This document shows positions 16,857 through 25,813 of a DNA stretch of 64,000 nucleotides, one piece after another (positions within the stretch are counted from its first letter, which is position 1; every line of letters begins with the position of its first letter). The DNA is from Algibacter mikhailovii (GTDB taxonomy: Bacteria > Bacteroidota > Bacteroidia > Flavobacteriales > Flavobacteriaceae): the NCBI RefSeq assembly GCF_014651495.1, contig NZ_BMWZ01000001.1, positions 684,575-748,574 on the forward strand. The letters run 5' to 3'. The notes under the pieces were generated by a model, which made no database searches, was not told where the DNA came from, and was given only the letters and a program-made list of their open reading frames with translations. The position numbers and the translations under genes are program-made.

Positions 16857-18083
16857 ATGGCTTTTAAACCCGCAAACAACATACAAGATTTACAATACTT
16901 TGGTGAATTTGGAGGTGTCAACCCGTCCATTTCTGATTCTTCAACCTATACCTTTCTATCAGCAAAAACAATGTTTGATACCTTTGAAGGCAATGCCGAC
17001 GGTTGTTATTTATACTCGCGGCACTCCTCACCTTCCAATCTGTATCTTGGTGAAGCTTTAGCAGCCATGGAAGGCACAGAAACAGCTAATGTTTCAGCTT
17101 CAGGTATGGGGGCTATTACTCCAGTAATTTTACAACTATGCGGTGCAGGAGATCATATTATTTCTAGTCGAACCATTTATGGCGGTACCTATGCGTTTTT
17201 GAAAAACTTTACGCCAAAATTTAATATCCACACCAATTTTGTGGATATTACTAAATTGGATTTAGTTGAAGCATTAATTACCGACCGGACTAAAATCATT
17301 TATTGTGAATCTGTGAGTAATCCGCTTCTAGAAGTTGCCGATATTAAGGCCTTGGCAGAAATAGCAAAAAAGCACAACTTAAAACTGGTGGTAGACAATA
17401 CGTTTTCTCCCCTTTCCATTTCTCCAGCGGTATGGGGTGCTGATGTGGTGATACACAGTTTGACTAAATTCATAAATGGAACTAGTGATACCGTTGGTGG
17501 CGTAGCATGCGGTACCCAAGACTTTATCAATGCACTGCGCAATGTGAATGATGGTGCATCCATGCTTTTAGGTTCAACCATGGATAGTTTAAGAGCAGCT
17601 TCTGTTTTAAAAAATTTAAGAACCTTACATATTAGAATGCAACAGCATAGTAAAAATGCCATGTTTCTAGCTAAAAAGTTTGAATCAGATGGCTTAAAAA
17701 CGGTGTATCCAGGGCTTCCATCACACCCTTCACATACACTCTTTAAGCGCATGATGAATGAAGCCTATGGTTTTGGAGGCATGCTAACTATTGATGTGGG
17801 CAGCTTAGACAAAGCCAATGAACTCATGGAAATGATGCAGGATAAAAACTTAGGATATCTTGCGGTGAGTTTGGGTTTTTACAAAACCTTATTTAGCGCA
17901 CCAGGAAGTTCTACATCTTCTGAAATCCCTAAAGAAGAGCAACAAGACATGGGATTAACTGATGGGCTTATCCGTTTTTCCATAGGTCTAGATGCCGATA
18001 TTGAACGTACCTATAACACCATAAAATCCTGTATGCTAAGCATAGGTGTTTTAAAAGAAACTATGGCATCTCATGTACAATAA
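16857..18083 (+). CDS. PLP-dependent Cys/Met metabolism enzyme, likely methionine gamma-lyase
   Basis: A 408-residue fold-type I PLP enzyme of the Cys/Met metabolism family. Visible signatures are the substrate/PLP contacts YSRHSSPSNLYLGEALAAMEGTE, SASGMGAI, YGGTYAFL, VVDNTFSPL, and HSLTKFINGTSDTVGG with PLP-binding Lys204. Reactions in this family include methionine gamma-lyase, cystathionine gamma-lyase or beta-lyase, and O-acylhomoserine sulfhydrylase; sequence alone does not settle the choice. An AsnC-type regulator nearby and its shared upstream element favour a catabolic gamma-lyase. The start at 16857 was chosen because the family alignment begins at MAFKPANN; an earlier ATG adds nine unrelated residues. 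It is monocistronic. Confidence 0.85.
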   Translation: MAFKPANNIQDLQYFGEFGGVNPSISDSSTYTFLSAKTMFDTFEGNADGCYLYSRHSSPSNLYLGEALAAMEGTETANVSASGMGAITPVILQLCGAGDHIISSRTIYGGTYAFLKNFTPKFNIHTNFVDITKLDLVEALITDRTKIIYCESVSNPLLEVADIKALAEIAKKHNLKLVVDNTFSPLSISPAVWGADVVIHSLTKFINGTSDTVGGVACGTQDFINALRNVNDGASMLLGSTMDSLRAASVLKNLRTLHIRMQQHSKNAMFLAKKFESDGLKTVYPGLPSHPSHTLFKRMMNEAYGFGGMLTIDVGSLDKANELMEMMQDKNLGYLAVSLGFYKTLFSAPGSSTSSEIPKEEQQDMGLTDGLIRFSIGLDADIERTYNTIKSCMLSIGVLKETMASHVQ

Positions 18084-18126
18084 AAAAACCTGCAAAAGGT
18101 ATTGGATAGCTTGTACATAACTCACG

Positions 18127-19149
18127 TTAAATACCTTTTATCCGCTTCCAAAGTGTGGCCAGAGCATCACTAAGTTTACCAAATTTGGGCTTAAAAGGTT
18201 TCATATTCAATCTCTCCTTTTCTTTATAAAGGATAAGACTAAATACCGATGAATCTGGGTCATTTAAATCTAAAAGCGGGTAGCGTAAATCATTATAGCG
18301 ATAGGTCTCGTCATCCAATTTATAAACACTGTAGTAATCATTACTAAACCAAGCAAGATTTGCAACATCTTCAAATTCAGCTGGCTTTAAATCACGATGT
18401 TTGGCTACTTTAGTAAATGTTGAAAACTTTGTATCGGTATCAAATAAGGAATAATCTGCTACATAATAACTGTTTGCAGTTTCCGCAATGCCATACCACA
18501 ATATGTTATTAAAAATAGAAGGCTGTGCACTAAACCGGATATAATCTATTTGACTGTCTTCGGCTGATGATTTAAATAAGGCGTCAATATAGAGTTTGTT
18601 TCCTACCGTAAAAAGCATATACAGCGAACTCATAGTCAGCCCCAATTTTAACCAAATTTTCCGCTTAGGTGATGTCCTATTAAAAAACATCACGGCAATC
18701 ATACAGATTAAAAAAGGCAACGTATATAAAGGATCTACAACGGCTATATTATTAAATGCCACTCTATAATGACTTATAGGCGCAAATAACTGGGTGCCAT
18801 AGGGTGTAAAACAATCCAATATGGGATGGGTAAAAAGCGACCAAAAAAACAGGGCAATCCAATCCTGCCTTGTGGTATTACCCCGCCTCTGCCGTGTATT
18901 GTATAATCTATGCACCACCCAACCAAGTAACAAAGCTGCAATAACAGAAAAGAATATGGAGTGCATAAATCCACGATGAAAAAGCATGGCATCAATGGCA
19001 TTACCATATAACAAATTCCCCACATAGACATCTAAGTCCGGTATGGTTCCCCCAATAGCACCAAATAGTAATGCCTTATTTCCTATTTTCTTTCCTAAAA
19101 CCGCTTCTCCACAAGCCGCGCCTAGAACAATTTGGGTTATTGAATCCAT
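18127..19149 (-). CDS. YdjM-type membrane-bound metal-dependent hydrolase
   Basis: A 340-residue protein. The N-terminal half is the YdjM/LexA-binding hydrolase fold: MDSITQIVLGAACGEAVLGKKIGNKALL, GTIPDLDV, FHRGFMHS and HPILDCFTPYGTQLFAP, whose His and Asp residues are the expected metal ligands. About four to five TM segments follow. The C-terminal ~140 residues form a soluble domain with no motif that I recognise. Members are inner-membrane proteins related to phospholipase C/zinc hydrolases; their physiological substrate is unknown. It is divergent from nhaC, with a 94-bp promoter region between them. Confidence 0.9.
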   Translation of the reverse strand: MDSITQIVLGAACGEAVLGKKIGNKALLFGAIGGTIPDLDVYVGNLLYGNAIDAMLFHRGFMHSIFFSVIAALLLGWVVHRLYNTRQRRGNTTRQDWIALFFWSLFTHPILDCFTPYGTQLFAPISHYRVAFNNIAVVDPLYTLPFLICMIAVMFFNRTSPKRKIWLKLGLTMSSLYMLFTVGNKLYIDALFKSSAEDSQIDYIRFSAQPSIFNNILWYGIAETANSYYVADYSLFDTDTKFSTFTKVAKHRDLKPAEFEDVANLAWFSNDYYSVYKLDDETYRYNDLRYPLLDLNDPDSSVFSLILYKEKERLNMKPFKPKFGKLSDALATLWKRIKGI

Positions 19150-19243
19150 CCTTGATTTTTGATGAGCAGCAAAAGTAAGGAACTATTTTCATTTGCATAC
19201 ATTGCTTGAAAATCGTAACATTACGAGACCAATTTATTTCTAA

Positions 19244-20710
19244 ATGCAAGATCAAAAGAATATTTCTGAGTTCAAGGCTAATCAACAAACTATTATTGAA
19301 AATAAAGCGCTTAGTTTCTCAGAAGCCCTATTGCCAGTTGTCTTATTAATGGGCCTCCTATTTTACAATATCATGTTTGCTGAGGGTGCTTTATTAGGCG
19401 ATTATTCCAATCAATTTATTTTACTCATTGGTGGTGCCATAGCAGCGGTTGTAGGTTTTTATAATAAAGTACCGCTAACCCTCATGGGTTCTGAAATCTG
19501 GGAAAACTTAAAAAGCGTTTTTATTCCCATACTCATTTTGTGCTTAGTTGGCGCCTTGGGTGGTACTTGGTTGGTTAGTGGCGTTATTCCGGCCATGGTT
19601 TATTATGGCCTTCAAGTGTTAAGTCCGGAGATATTTCTGCCAGCATCGGTTATCATCTCTGCTATCATTTCAATCGCAACAGGTAGTTCATGGACCACAT
19701 CGGCCACCGTAGGTATTGCGCTTATTGGTATTGGGAATGCTTTAGGTATTAATCCCGGTATGATTGCTGGAGCAGTAATATCTGGGGCTTATTTTGGCGA
19801 CAAAATGTCTCCTTTAAGTGATACTACAAACCTGGCTCCTGCAATGGCTGGCACCGATTTATTTAGCCATATCAAATACATGACCATTACTACGGTTCCA
19901 ACGATACTGGTAACCTTGGTGGTTTTTTCTGTTTTAAGCTTTACCATTGACACCTCAGGCAGTGCAGATTTAAGTCATTTATTAGACACCATAGATGCCA
20001 CTTTTAATATTTCACCTTGGTTGTTTTTAGTCCCCCTATGCGTGATTGGTTTAATTCTTTTAAAAACGAAACCACTTTTAGCCTTAAGTGCGGGTGTTCT
20101 ATTGGCAGCTCTATTCGCTTTTATTTTTCAACCTGAGATTTTAAATGCTTTAGGAGATTCCCAATTATCTGCTGTAATAACATCCATTTTTACAGATACC
20201 CAAATAACTACAGATAATGAAAAACTGAATGATTTGTTTGCCGCTGGCGGCATAAAGGGCATGCTTTGGACCATCCTTTTAATTATTTGCGCTATGGTTT
20301 TCGGCGGTATTATGGATGGTATTGGTGCCCTTTCTAGAATCACAAGCGCGCTATTGGCTGTAGCCTCTTCTGTTTTTGGATTATTTGCTAGTACTGTAAT
20401 TAGCTGTTTAGGACTAAACGCTATTGCTTCCGATCAATATTTAGCTATTGTTATCCCAGGTAAAATGTTTAAAAAAGCCTATGAAGATAAAGGCCTAGCC
20501 CCAGAAAACTTAAGTAGAACCCTTGAAGATTCAGGAACTGTTACTTCTGTATTAATTCCTTGGAATACCTGTGGAGCCTACCAGTCTGGCGTATTAGGCG
20601 TAGATGTGGGCGAGTATTTTATTTATGCCATATTCAATTGGTTGAGTCCTTTTACAACCTTATTATTTGCCGCCTTACGAATCAAAATCAAACTCATAGT
20701 ATCAAAATAG
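19244..20710 (+). CDS. nhaC: Na+/H+ antiporter NhaC family
   Basis: A 488-residue polytopic inner-membrane antiporter expected to exchange Na+ for H+ and thereby support pH and sodium homeostasis in a marine cell. It has about 11-12 hydrophobic segments. Family motifs are AIISIATGSSWTTSATVGIALIGIG, ISGAYFGDKMSPLSDTTNLAPAMAGTDLFSHI (the conserved GDKxSPLSDTTNLAP block) and LEDSGTVTSVLIPWNTCGAYQSGVLGV near the C-terminus. Some relatives in this family are amino acid or malate-lactate antiporters, so the substrate is likely but not certain. A single gene that precedes the sigma-54 activator by 87 bp on the same strand. Confidence 0.93.
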   Translation: MQDQKNISEFKANQQTIIENKALSFSEALLPVVLLMGLLFYNIMFAEGALLGDYSNQFILLIGGAIAAVVGFYNKVPLTLMGSEIWENLKSVFIPILILCLVGALGGTWLVSGVIPAMVYYGLQVLSPEIFLPASVIISAIISIATGSSWTTSATVGIALIGIGNALGINPGMIAGAVISGAYFGDKMSPLSDTTNLAPAMAGTDLFSHIKYMTITTVPTILVTLVVFSVLSFTIDTSGSADLSHLLDTIDATFNISPWLFLVPLCVIGLILLKTKPLLALSAGVLLAALFAFIFQPEILNALGDSQLSAVITSIFTDTQITTDNEKLNDLFAAGGIKGMLWTILLIICAMVFGGIMDGIGALSRITSALLAVASSVFGLFASTVISCLGLNAIASDQYLAIVIPGKMFKKAYEDKGLAPENLSRTLEDSGTVTSVLIPWNTCGAYQSGVLGVDVGEYFIYAIFNWLSPFTTLLFAALRIKIKLIVSK

Positions 20711-20797
20711 AATAGCTATTAACATGTTTCATCGTACACCCTTAATATTAAATATTTTAAACAACCCATCCATTCTCTTTGATAAAAGCTAAAATAA

Positions 20798-22837
20798 ATG
20801 TCTGATTATATTTTTATTTTTTTCGCAGGTTTCGCCATTACCACAGGGATATCCTATTTATGGCTTGGGTTGGTTGAACGCAATTATAAGTCTACTTTAT
20901 TTTTTGGCCTGTTTGCTATAGCTGCTGGGGTCTATTTCATACTTAAATCTACAGAGATATCCGGTAAACTCACATTACTTATTGCGGTTTGCATGTTTGT
21001 TTTATTTCCCTGGTATTTTAGTTATGAAGCAAAATATAGAAACAAACCCCTGCTTTGGGGCATCACCTTTCTCGGGCTCTGTTACTATATCACCACCTTT
21101 TTTGGTATCCAATTCGGATGGTTTCGCCTTCAATATGTATTCAGTTATACGGCCTACATATTAACCATAACATGTTGCTACCTCGCCTTAAAAAACATGC
21201 TAAAAACCACAAGAAAAATAGTATACCCTCTGGTTTTTGTAACCATTTATTACACCTTATTTGTTACCGAAGAAATACTCTATAATTATTTTGGTAATGC
21301 TTTACCTTGGCGCGAGGTACTCAGTTTTACCTATTTAGACTTGTTTCCTGTATTTATTATTGGCACGCAATTGGTTATTTTGGTTTCTCATGACTTGGAA
21401 AAAACGAAGCTTGAAAAGTCAATACAGTTTTATAAAAACAATCTAAATTGCATCCTAGATCAAACCAATACCATAGTGGCCTCTATTGATCTCAACGGAA
21501 ACATCCTGTACGCAAATACATTTTTTAAAAGTTCTTTCCTTACTGAGGACCTTATAAAAACAACCAACTTCAAAAAACTCATTTCTAGAGATACTAGCGA
21601 TGCCTTTGAAGCACAGGTGTTTAATGAAAACAATATCACCGGCAATATTATTTCCAAATGCACACAACAGCATAAAGAAGTGTCTATTGCATGGTCCTTT
21701 GTAAAAGTGAAAGCTTCACATACTTCAAAAGCACACAGTTATATATACTTATTTGGTCAAGACATCACCTCTCTAGTAGAAACAGAGGAAAACCTGCGTA
21801 TTGCTAATAAAGATTTAGAAATCTTAAAAAACAAACTGCAGGAAGAAAACATTCAACTCAAAAATGAGTCAACCTTCTTAAACGATTCAAATCAACTTAT
21901 TGGAGAAAGCCCGAATTTTAATTATGTCATGAACCGTATAGAAGATGTCGCTCCATTAGATGTCCCTGTACTTCTGGAGGGCGAAACAGGTGTTGGAAAA
22001 GAACTCTTTGCCAATGAAATTCATAAAAAAAGTAAACGTAGTGACAAACCCTTTATAAAAATAAATTGTTCTGCCATTCCCAAAGAATTAATTGAAAGTG
22101 AATTATTTGGTTATGAGAAAGGAGCATTCACTGGGGCAGACAAATTAAAACGCGGCATGTTTGAGCTGGCTGATACAGGCACCTTATTTCTGGATGAATT
22201 TGGAGAATTACCACTGGCACTTCAGCCCAAGCTTTTAAGGGTTTTACAAGAAGGTGAAATACAACGTCTGGGCGCTGAGAAAATTATTAAAATTGATACG
22301 CGTATCATTGCCGCCACTAATTTGAATTTAGCAACACTTGTTGAAAAAGGACAATTTAGATCAGATTTATACTATCGTATTAATGTATTCCCTGTTACAA
22401 TTCCGCCACTAAGAAATAGAAAAGCAGACATTCCATTGCTCATTGACGCATTTATTAATTTGTTTAATAGAAAATATACAAGGCAGGTTAAACAAATATC
22501 ACAAACATTAATGGACGACTTGACCAACCATAGTTGGCCGGGGAACATCAGGCAATTAAAAAACATTATTGAACGCGCAATAATCACTTCCGATGGCAGC
22601 AAATTAAAGCTAGCTGAAGCCCTACCAAAACATAAGGACCATGTTGCCAACCAAAGCTCTAATGAAAATGCAACGCTGGACACTCTAGCAGATTGCGAAC
22701 GCAAGCATATCATACATGTCTTAGAACACTGCAATTGGCAAATTTCAGGTAAAAATGGCGCTGCTCAAATACTAAATCTTCCAGCCAGTACATTGCGATC
22801 TAAAATGAAAAAGTTAGAGATTATGAAACAAAGTTAA
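20798..22837 (+). CDS. Membrane-anchored sigma-54 enhancer-binding activator with PAS domain
   Basis: A 679-residue transcriptional activator. The N-terminal ~200 residues contain about six to seven TM helices. A PAS-like sensor follows (about 215-330; ILDQTNTIVASIDLNGNILYAN), then a coiled coil (about 335-365). The AAA+ domain has Walker A GETGVGKE (395-402), the sigma-54 contact loop GAFTGA (442-447), Walker B GTLFLDEFGEL and the sensor segment PPLRNRKADIP. A C-terminal Fis-type HTH ends in GKNGAAQILNLPASTLRSKMKKL. The intact GAFTGA loop means real sigma-54 activation. It is transcribed toward the sulfatase locus, whose first gene has a sigma-54 promoter 246 bp downstream, so it is very probably its activator. 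Direct fusion of a multi-TM region to an activator is uncommon. Confidence 0.95.
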   Translation: MSDYIFIFFAGFAITTGISYLWLGLVERNYKSTLFFGLFAIAAGVYFILKSTEISGKLTLLIAVCMFVLFPWYFSYEAKYRNKPLLWGITFLGLCYYITTFFGIQFGWFRLQYVFSYTAYILTITCCYLALKNMLKTTRKIVYPLVFVTIYYTLFVTEEILYNYFGNALPWREVLSFTYLDLFPVFIIGTQLVILVSHDLEKTKLEKSIQFYKNNLNCILDQTNTIVASIDLNGNILYANTFFKSSFLTEDLIKTTNFKKLISRDTSDAFEAQVFNENNITGNIISKCTQQHKEVSIAWSFVKVKASHTSKAHSYIYLFGQDITSLVETEENLRIANKDLEILKNKLQEENIQLKNESTFLNDSNQLIGESPNFNYVMNRIEDVAPLDVPVLLEGETGVGKELFANEIHKKSKRSDKPFIKINCSAIPKELIESELFGYEKGAFTGADKLKRGMFELADTGTLFLDEFGELPLALQPKLLRVLQEGEIQRLGAEKIIKIDTRIIAATNLNLATLVEKGQFRSDLYYRINVFPVTIPPLRNRKADIPLLIDAFINLFNRKYTRQVKQISQTLMDDLTNHSWPGNIRQLKNIIERAIITSDGSKLKLAEALPKHKDHVANQSSNENATLDTLADCERKHIIHVLEHCNWQISGKNGAAQILNLPASTLRSKMKKLEIMKQS

Positions 22838-22949
22838 ACCGCTTTTATCGAATACCAAAACATCCATCACAGGCCTTTTTAGCTTCGCTTAGCGCATCAA
22901 TACTAAACATAAATCCCCCGAGTTTATAATACCATTTGCACCGAAAAAA

Positions 22950-22976
22950 CACGATATAAAGTCACGATATGTCGTG
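22950..22976. promoter_or_regulatory. Probable enhancer (UAS) for the sigma-54 activator
   Basis: The word CACGATAT occurs at 22950 and 22963, and the second copy is part of the inverted repeat CACGA-TATG-TCGTG (22963-22976). The centre lies about 127 bp upstream of the -12 element of the sigma-54 promoter, a normal distance for an activator binding site. It lies just after the activator gene itself. Confidence 0.7.
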
Positions 22977-23082
22977 CTAAACGGTATATAACAAATCTCT
23001 AAAATTGATAAAAATAAAAATACAAATTATAAGCAGCTAATTATCAGATACTTAAAAATTAACATTCTTTAACATTTCGTCT

Positions 23083-23098
23083 TGGCACGCAACTTGCC
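23083..23098 (+). promoter_or_regulatory. Sigma-54 (-24/-12) promoter of the sulfatase locus
   Basis: TTGGCACGCAACTTGCC matches the consensus TGGCACGNNNNTTGCW at all but the last base. GG (23084-23085) and GC (23096-23097) have the required 12-bp offset. Transcription should start near 23109, which rules out the ATG at 23104 and supports the start at 23131 for the first gene. Confidence 0.9.
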
Positions 23099-23130
23099 AT
23101 TGAATGGCCATAACCAAACCATCAACCAAG

Positions 23131-23418
23131 ATGTACATGCTGCTTTTACAGTTCGAAATCCACAAAGACAAGCTTTACGAGTTTGATATTGCCATGGGCA
23201 GGTTAGTTAAATGGCCCATGTTTACACTTTACGGTTCGCGTATAGAATCTCCCACCAAATCTTTTGAGTTCGTCAAGCAGTGGTCTAATAAAACCGACAT
23301 GCAGCAAGACCTAGACAGTCCTATTTATGAGAATCTCATTGGGGCTGTAAAAGTATTAGGCCATTTAAATGAGGCTGTTATTTATGAAACCAAACCATTT
23401 GACGCCCCAAACACTTAA
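23131..23418 (+). CDS. Small conserved protein, first gene of sulfatase locus
   Basis: A 95-residue soluble protein, MYMLLLQFEIHKDKLYEFDI at the start, with no signal peptide, TM segment or cysteine pair. The pattern of an N-terminal strand, a helix, and a repeated strand/helix (MFTLYGSRIES, SFEFVKQWSNKTDMQQDLDSP, LIGAVKVLG, AVIYETKPF) resembles the dimeric alpha/beta-barrel (antibiotic-biosynthesis monooxygenase-like) fold; this is a guess. The start at 23131 is used because the sigma-54 promoter places the transcript start at about 23109. It is 44 bp upstream of the first sulfatase, so the two are probably co-transcribed. Function unknown; a sensory or binding role for a substrate is possible. 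Confidence 0.75.
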   Translation: MYMLLLQFEIHKDKLYEFDIAMGRLVKWPMFTLYGSRIESPTKSFEFVKQWSNKTDMQQDLDSPIYENLIGAVKVLGHLNEAVIYETKPFDAPNT

Positions 23419-23461
23419 AACAGGAACAAACTATTAAAATCAAACAATAAACAACAACAGT

Positions 23462-25759
23462 ATGAAATCATTTAAACTATTTCTTCTTATTACTGGGCTT
23501 TTAATTTTTAGCAAAATTGATGCTCAGGATAAGGAATTTAAAGGTAAAATTGGTACCACTCTAGCCGATTCAGAAGAATATTGGCCAGATCCAGTGACGG
23601 CTCCAGAAGGAGCTCCAAATGTATTAATTTGGTTAATTGACGATATGGGCTACGGACATTCTAGTGCCTTTGGCGGATTAACACCCATGCCGACAATAGA
23701 AAAATTGGCTAATAATGGCTTGCGCTATAATAACTTCCATACTACGGCATTATGTTCGCCCTCAAGAGCAGCCATTGCTGCTGGGCGTAATCACCATAAT
23801 ATTGGTATGGGATCACATTCCTTAACAGCTATGGGGTTTCCAGGGTACAATGCCCACCCACCTGAATCGGCTAAAGGATTTTCAGAAATCTTAAAACGAG
23901 AAGGTTGGTCTACCATGTTTATTGGTAAATGGGATCACACCCCGCAATGGGAAAGTACCTTTGCAGGACCATTTGACAGATGGCCTTCTGGTGATGGTTG
24001 GGAACACTTTTATGGTTTTATGTCTGGTGACATGAATAATTTCAATCCCATCATGTGGACAGACCACACCCCTATGCAACCCAATTATGACCAACCCGGA
24101 TACCACGTCAATGAAGATATGGCGGATACAGCAATCAATTGGATTTCAATGTTAAAAGCATCAGACCACAAAAAACCTTTCTGTATGTTCTGGGCTACTG
24201 GCGCAGTTCATGCCCCACACCAAGCACCAAAAAACTGGGTAGAAAAGTTTAAAGGTAAATTCAGTATGGGATATGACAAGGCAAGAGAACTGATATTGGC
24301 CAACCAAATTGAAATGGGTATTGTACCTAAAGGCACTAAATTGTCGCCTCGAGACGAAACCATTCCTGCCTGGGAAACGCTTAATGATCAAGAAAAAGCA
24401 TTATATGGCAGACAGATGGAAGCTTTTGCTGGTCAGTTAGCCTATACTGATTATGAGTTTGGTCGTGTTTTAGAATATCTTGAAAAAATTGGAGAGCTTG
24501 ATAATACCGTGGTGATTTTTACATCTGATAATGGCGGCTCTGGAGAAGGTGGTTTACACGGTACCTTTAATGAAAATGGTTTCTTTAATGGTGTCCCTAA
24601 TATTCCTTATGAAACCAATAGCCAATATATCAATGAATGGGGTAATAAAGTGGGTGTTTGGCACGTCACTGCTGGATGGACCCAAGCGGGAAACACGCCA
24701 TTTCAATATTACAAACAATCTGCTCATAGAGGTGGTAATGCAGATGCCATGGTTATTTCTTGGCCAAAGGGTATTGACAAAGAAAATAACGGACAAGTAA
24801 GAGAACAATACCATCACATTATTGATATTGCCCCTACCATTCTTGAAGCTGCAGGTGTTGAAGCTCCAGAGGTTATTGATGGGGTAAAACAAATGCCTTT
24901 TGATGGGGTGCCTATGAACTATTCGTTTAATAAACCAAAAGCAAAAGACACCCGCAATGTGCAGTACTATGAGCTATTTGGTAACCGTGCTATTTATGCC
25001 AATGGTTGGACAGCAGTAACGCTGCACAGAGGCAAAAGACCATGGGTACTTAATGCCACGGGATCTATAGAGGATGATAAATGGGAGCTTTATAATTTAA
25101 AAGAGGATTTTTCTCAAAGTCATGATGTTGCCGATAAGTATCCTGAAAAACTCGCTGAACTTAGAGCGCTTTTCAAAGAAGAGGCACTCAAAAACAATGT
25201 ATTACCTATAGATGGCGATGTAGGGCCGCGTTTAGCAAAAATGCAAGCGCAAGCAGCTCCTCAAGAAAAAGAATTGGTGTACTGGCCGCCTGCGGCAATT
25301 CGTGTGCATGAGTCGGTGGCACCTCCAGTGAAAAACAAATCTCATGAGTTAATTGCAGAAATGGAAATTCCTGCCTCTGGTGCAGATGGTATGCTAGTCA
25401 CAGCTGGCGGCCGTACGTCTGGATATGCACTCATGATTTTAGATAATCAATTAATATATATCTATAACTATATAGGGCACAGAACGGTACTCATGTCCTC
25501 TGAGAATGTTCCTGTTGGTAAATCAGAATTAAAAATGGTATTTACAAAAACAGGTGAGTTTAAAGGCGATGCCGAACTTTTCATAAACGGAAAAAGTGTG
25601 GGGAAAGTAGAAATTCCTAAAACCATACCGGCCACCTATAGTATAGAGGAAACCTTTGATGTTGGTCAAGACACAGGATCTCCTATTATAGAAGATACCT
25701 ACGCAGTACCATTTAAAAACACGGCCTTACAAAAATTAACGGTCTTGGTTGGAGAATAA
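23462..25759 (+). CDS. Arylsulfatase, S1 family, secreted (paralogue A)
   Basis: A 765-residue periplasmic or exported sulfatase that hydrolyses sulfate esters. A signal peptide (residues 1-22, ending DAQ) precedes the alkaline-phosphatase-like core. The core has WLIDDMGYGHSSAFGG (metal-binding Asp pair) and the formylglycine motif CSPSR with Cys98, then GKWDHTP, and FTSDNGGSGEGG (metal ligands). A C-terminal extension (about 600-765, including FDVGQDTGSPI) resembles the large PAS-like arylsulfatases. Cys98 must be oxidised by a formylglycine-generating enzyme, which is not encoded in this window. The closest relative in the window is the sulfatase at 27275. It is followed by a terminator, so it may be expressed more strongly than the genes beyond. 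Confidence 0.95.
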   Translation: MKSFKLFLLITGLLIFSKIDAQDKEFKGKIGTTLADSEEYWPDPVTAPEGAPNVLIWLIDDMGYGHSSAFGGLTPMPTIEKLANNGLRYNNFHTTALCSPSRAAIAAGRNHHNIGMGSHSLTAMGFPGYNAHPPESAKGFSEILKREGWSTMFIGKWDHTPQWESTFAGPFDRWPSGDGWEHFYGFMSGDMNNFNPIMWTDHTPMQPNYDQPGYHVNEDMADTAINWISMLKASDHKKPFCMFWATGAVHAPHQAPKNWVEKFKGKFSMGYDKARELILANQIEMGIVPKGTKLSPRDETIPAWETLNDQEKALYGRQMEAFAGQLAYTDYEFGRVLEYLEKIGELDNTVVIFTSDNGGSGEGGLHGTFNENGFFNGVPNIPYETNSQYINEWGNKVGVWHVTAGWTQAGNTPFQYYKQSAHRGGNADAMVISWPKGIDKENNGQVREQYHHIIDIAPTILEAAGVEAPEVIDGVKQMPFDGVPMNYSFNKPKAKDTRNVQYYELFGNRAIYANGWTAVTLHRGKRPWVLNATGSIEDDKWELYNLKEDFSQSHDVADKYPEKLAELRALFKEEALKNNVLPIDGDVGPRLAKMQAQAAPQEKELVYWPPAAIRVHESVAPPVKNKSHELIAEMEIPASGADGMLVTAGGRTSGYALMILDNQLIYIYNYIGHRTVLMSSENVPVGKSELKMVFTKTGEFKGDAELFINGKSVGKVEIPKTIPATYSIEETFDVGQDTGSPIIEDTYAVPFKNTALQKLTVLVGE

Positions 25760-25767
25760 AACAACTA

Positions 25768-25797
25768 AAAACAGCCTGCTTTTTAGTAGGCTGTTTT
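25768..25797 (+). terminator. Hairpin terminator inside the sulfatase locus
   Basis: AAAACAGCCTGC-TTTTTA-GTAGGCTGTTTT: a stem of about 11 bp with one mismatch, followed by T residues. It lies 8 bp past the first sulfatase stop and 16 bp before the MORN gene, so it may reduce rather than abolish downstream transcription. Confidence 0.75.
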
Positions 25798-25813
25798 CAA
25801 TGGCATTTATATT

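Noticed and set aside
18096-18139. Hairpin AAAAGGTATT/AAATACCTTTT between the lyase and YdjM-type genes
   Set aside because: The arms are A/T-rich and separated by a long loop, and one arm is inside the hydrolase gene end, so it is too weak to call as a terminator.
18774-19031. Minus-strand frame inside the YdjM-type hydrolase gene
   Set aside because: It is a shifted frame within a well-supported gene and has no family resemblance.
23104-23130. Earlier ATG as start of the first sulfatase-locus gene
   Set aside because: It lies upstream of the transcription start predicted from the sigma-54 promoter, so it cannot be in the mRNA.
24554-24892. 112-codon antisense frame in the first sulfatase gene
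   Set aside because: It is antisense to conserved sulfatase coding sequence; no promoter-like element or family resemblance.
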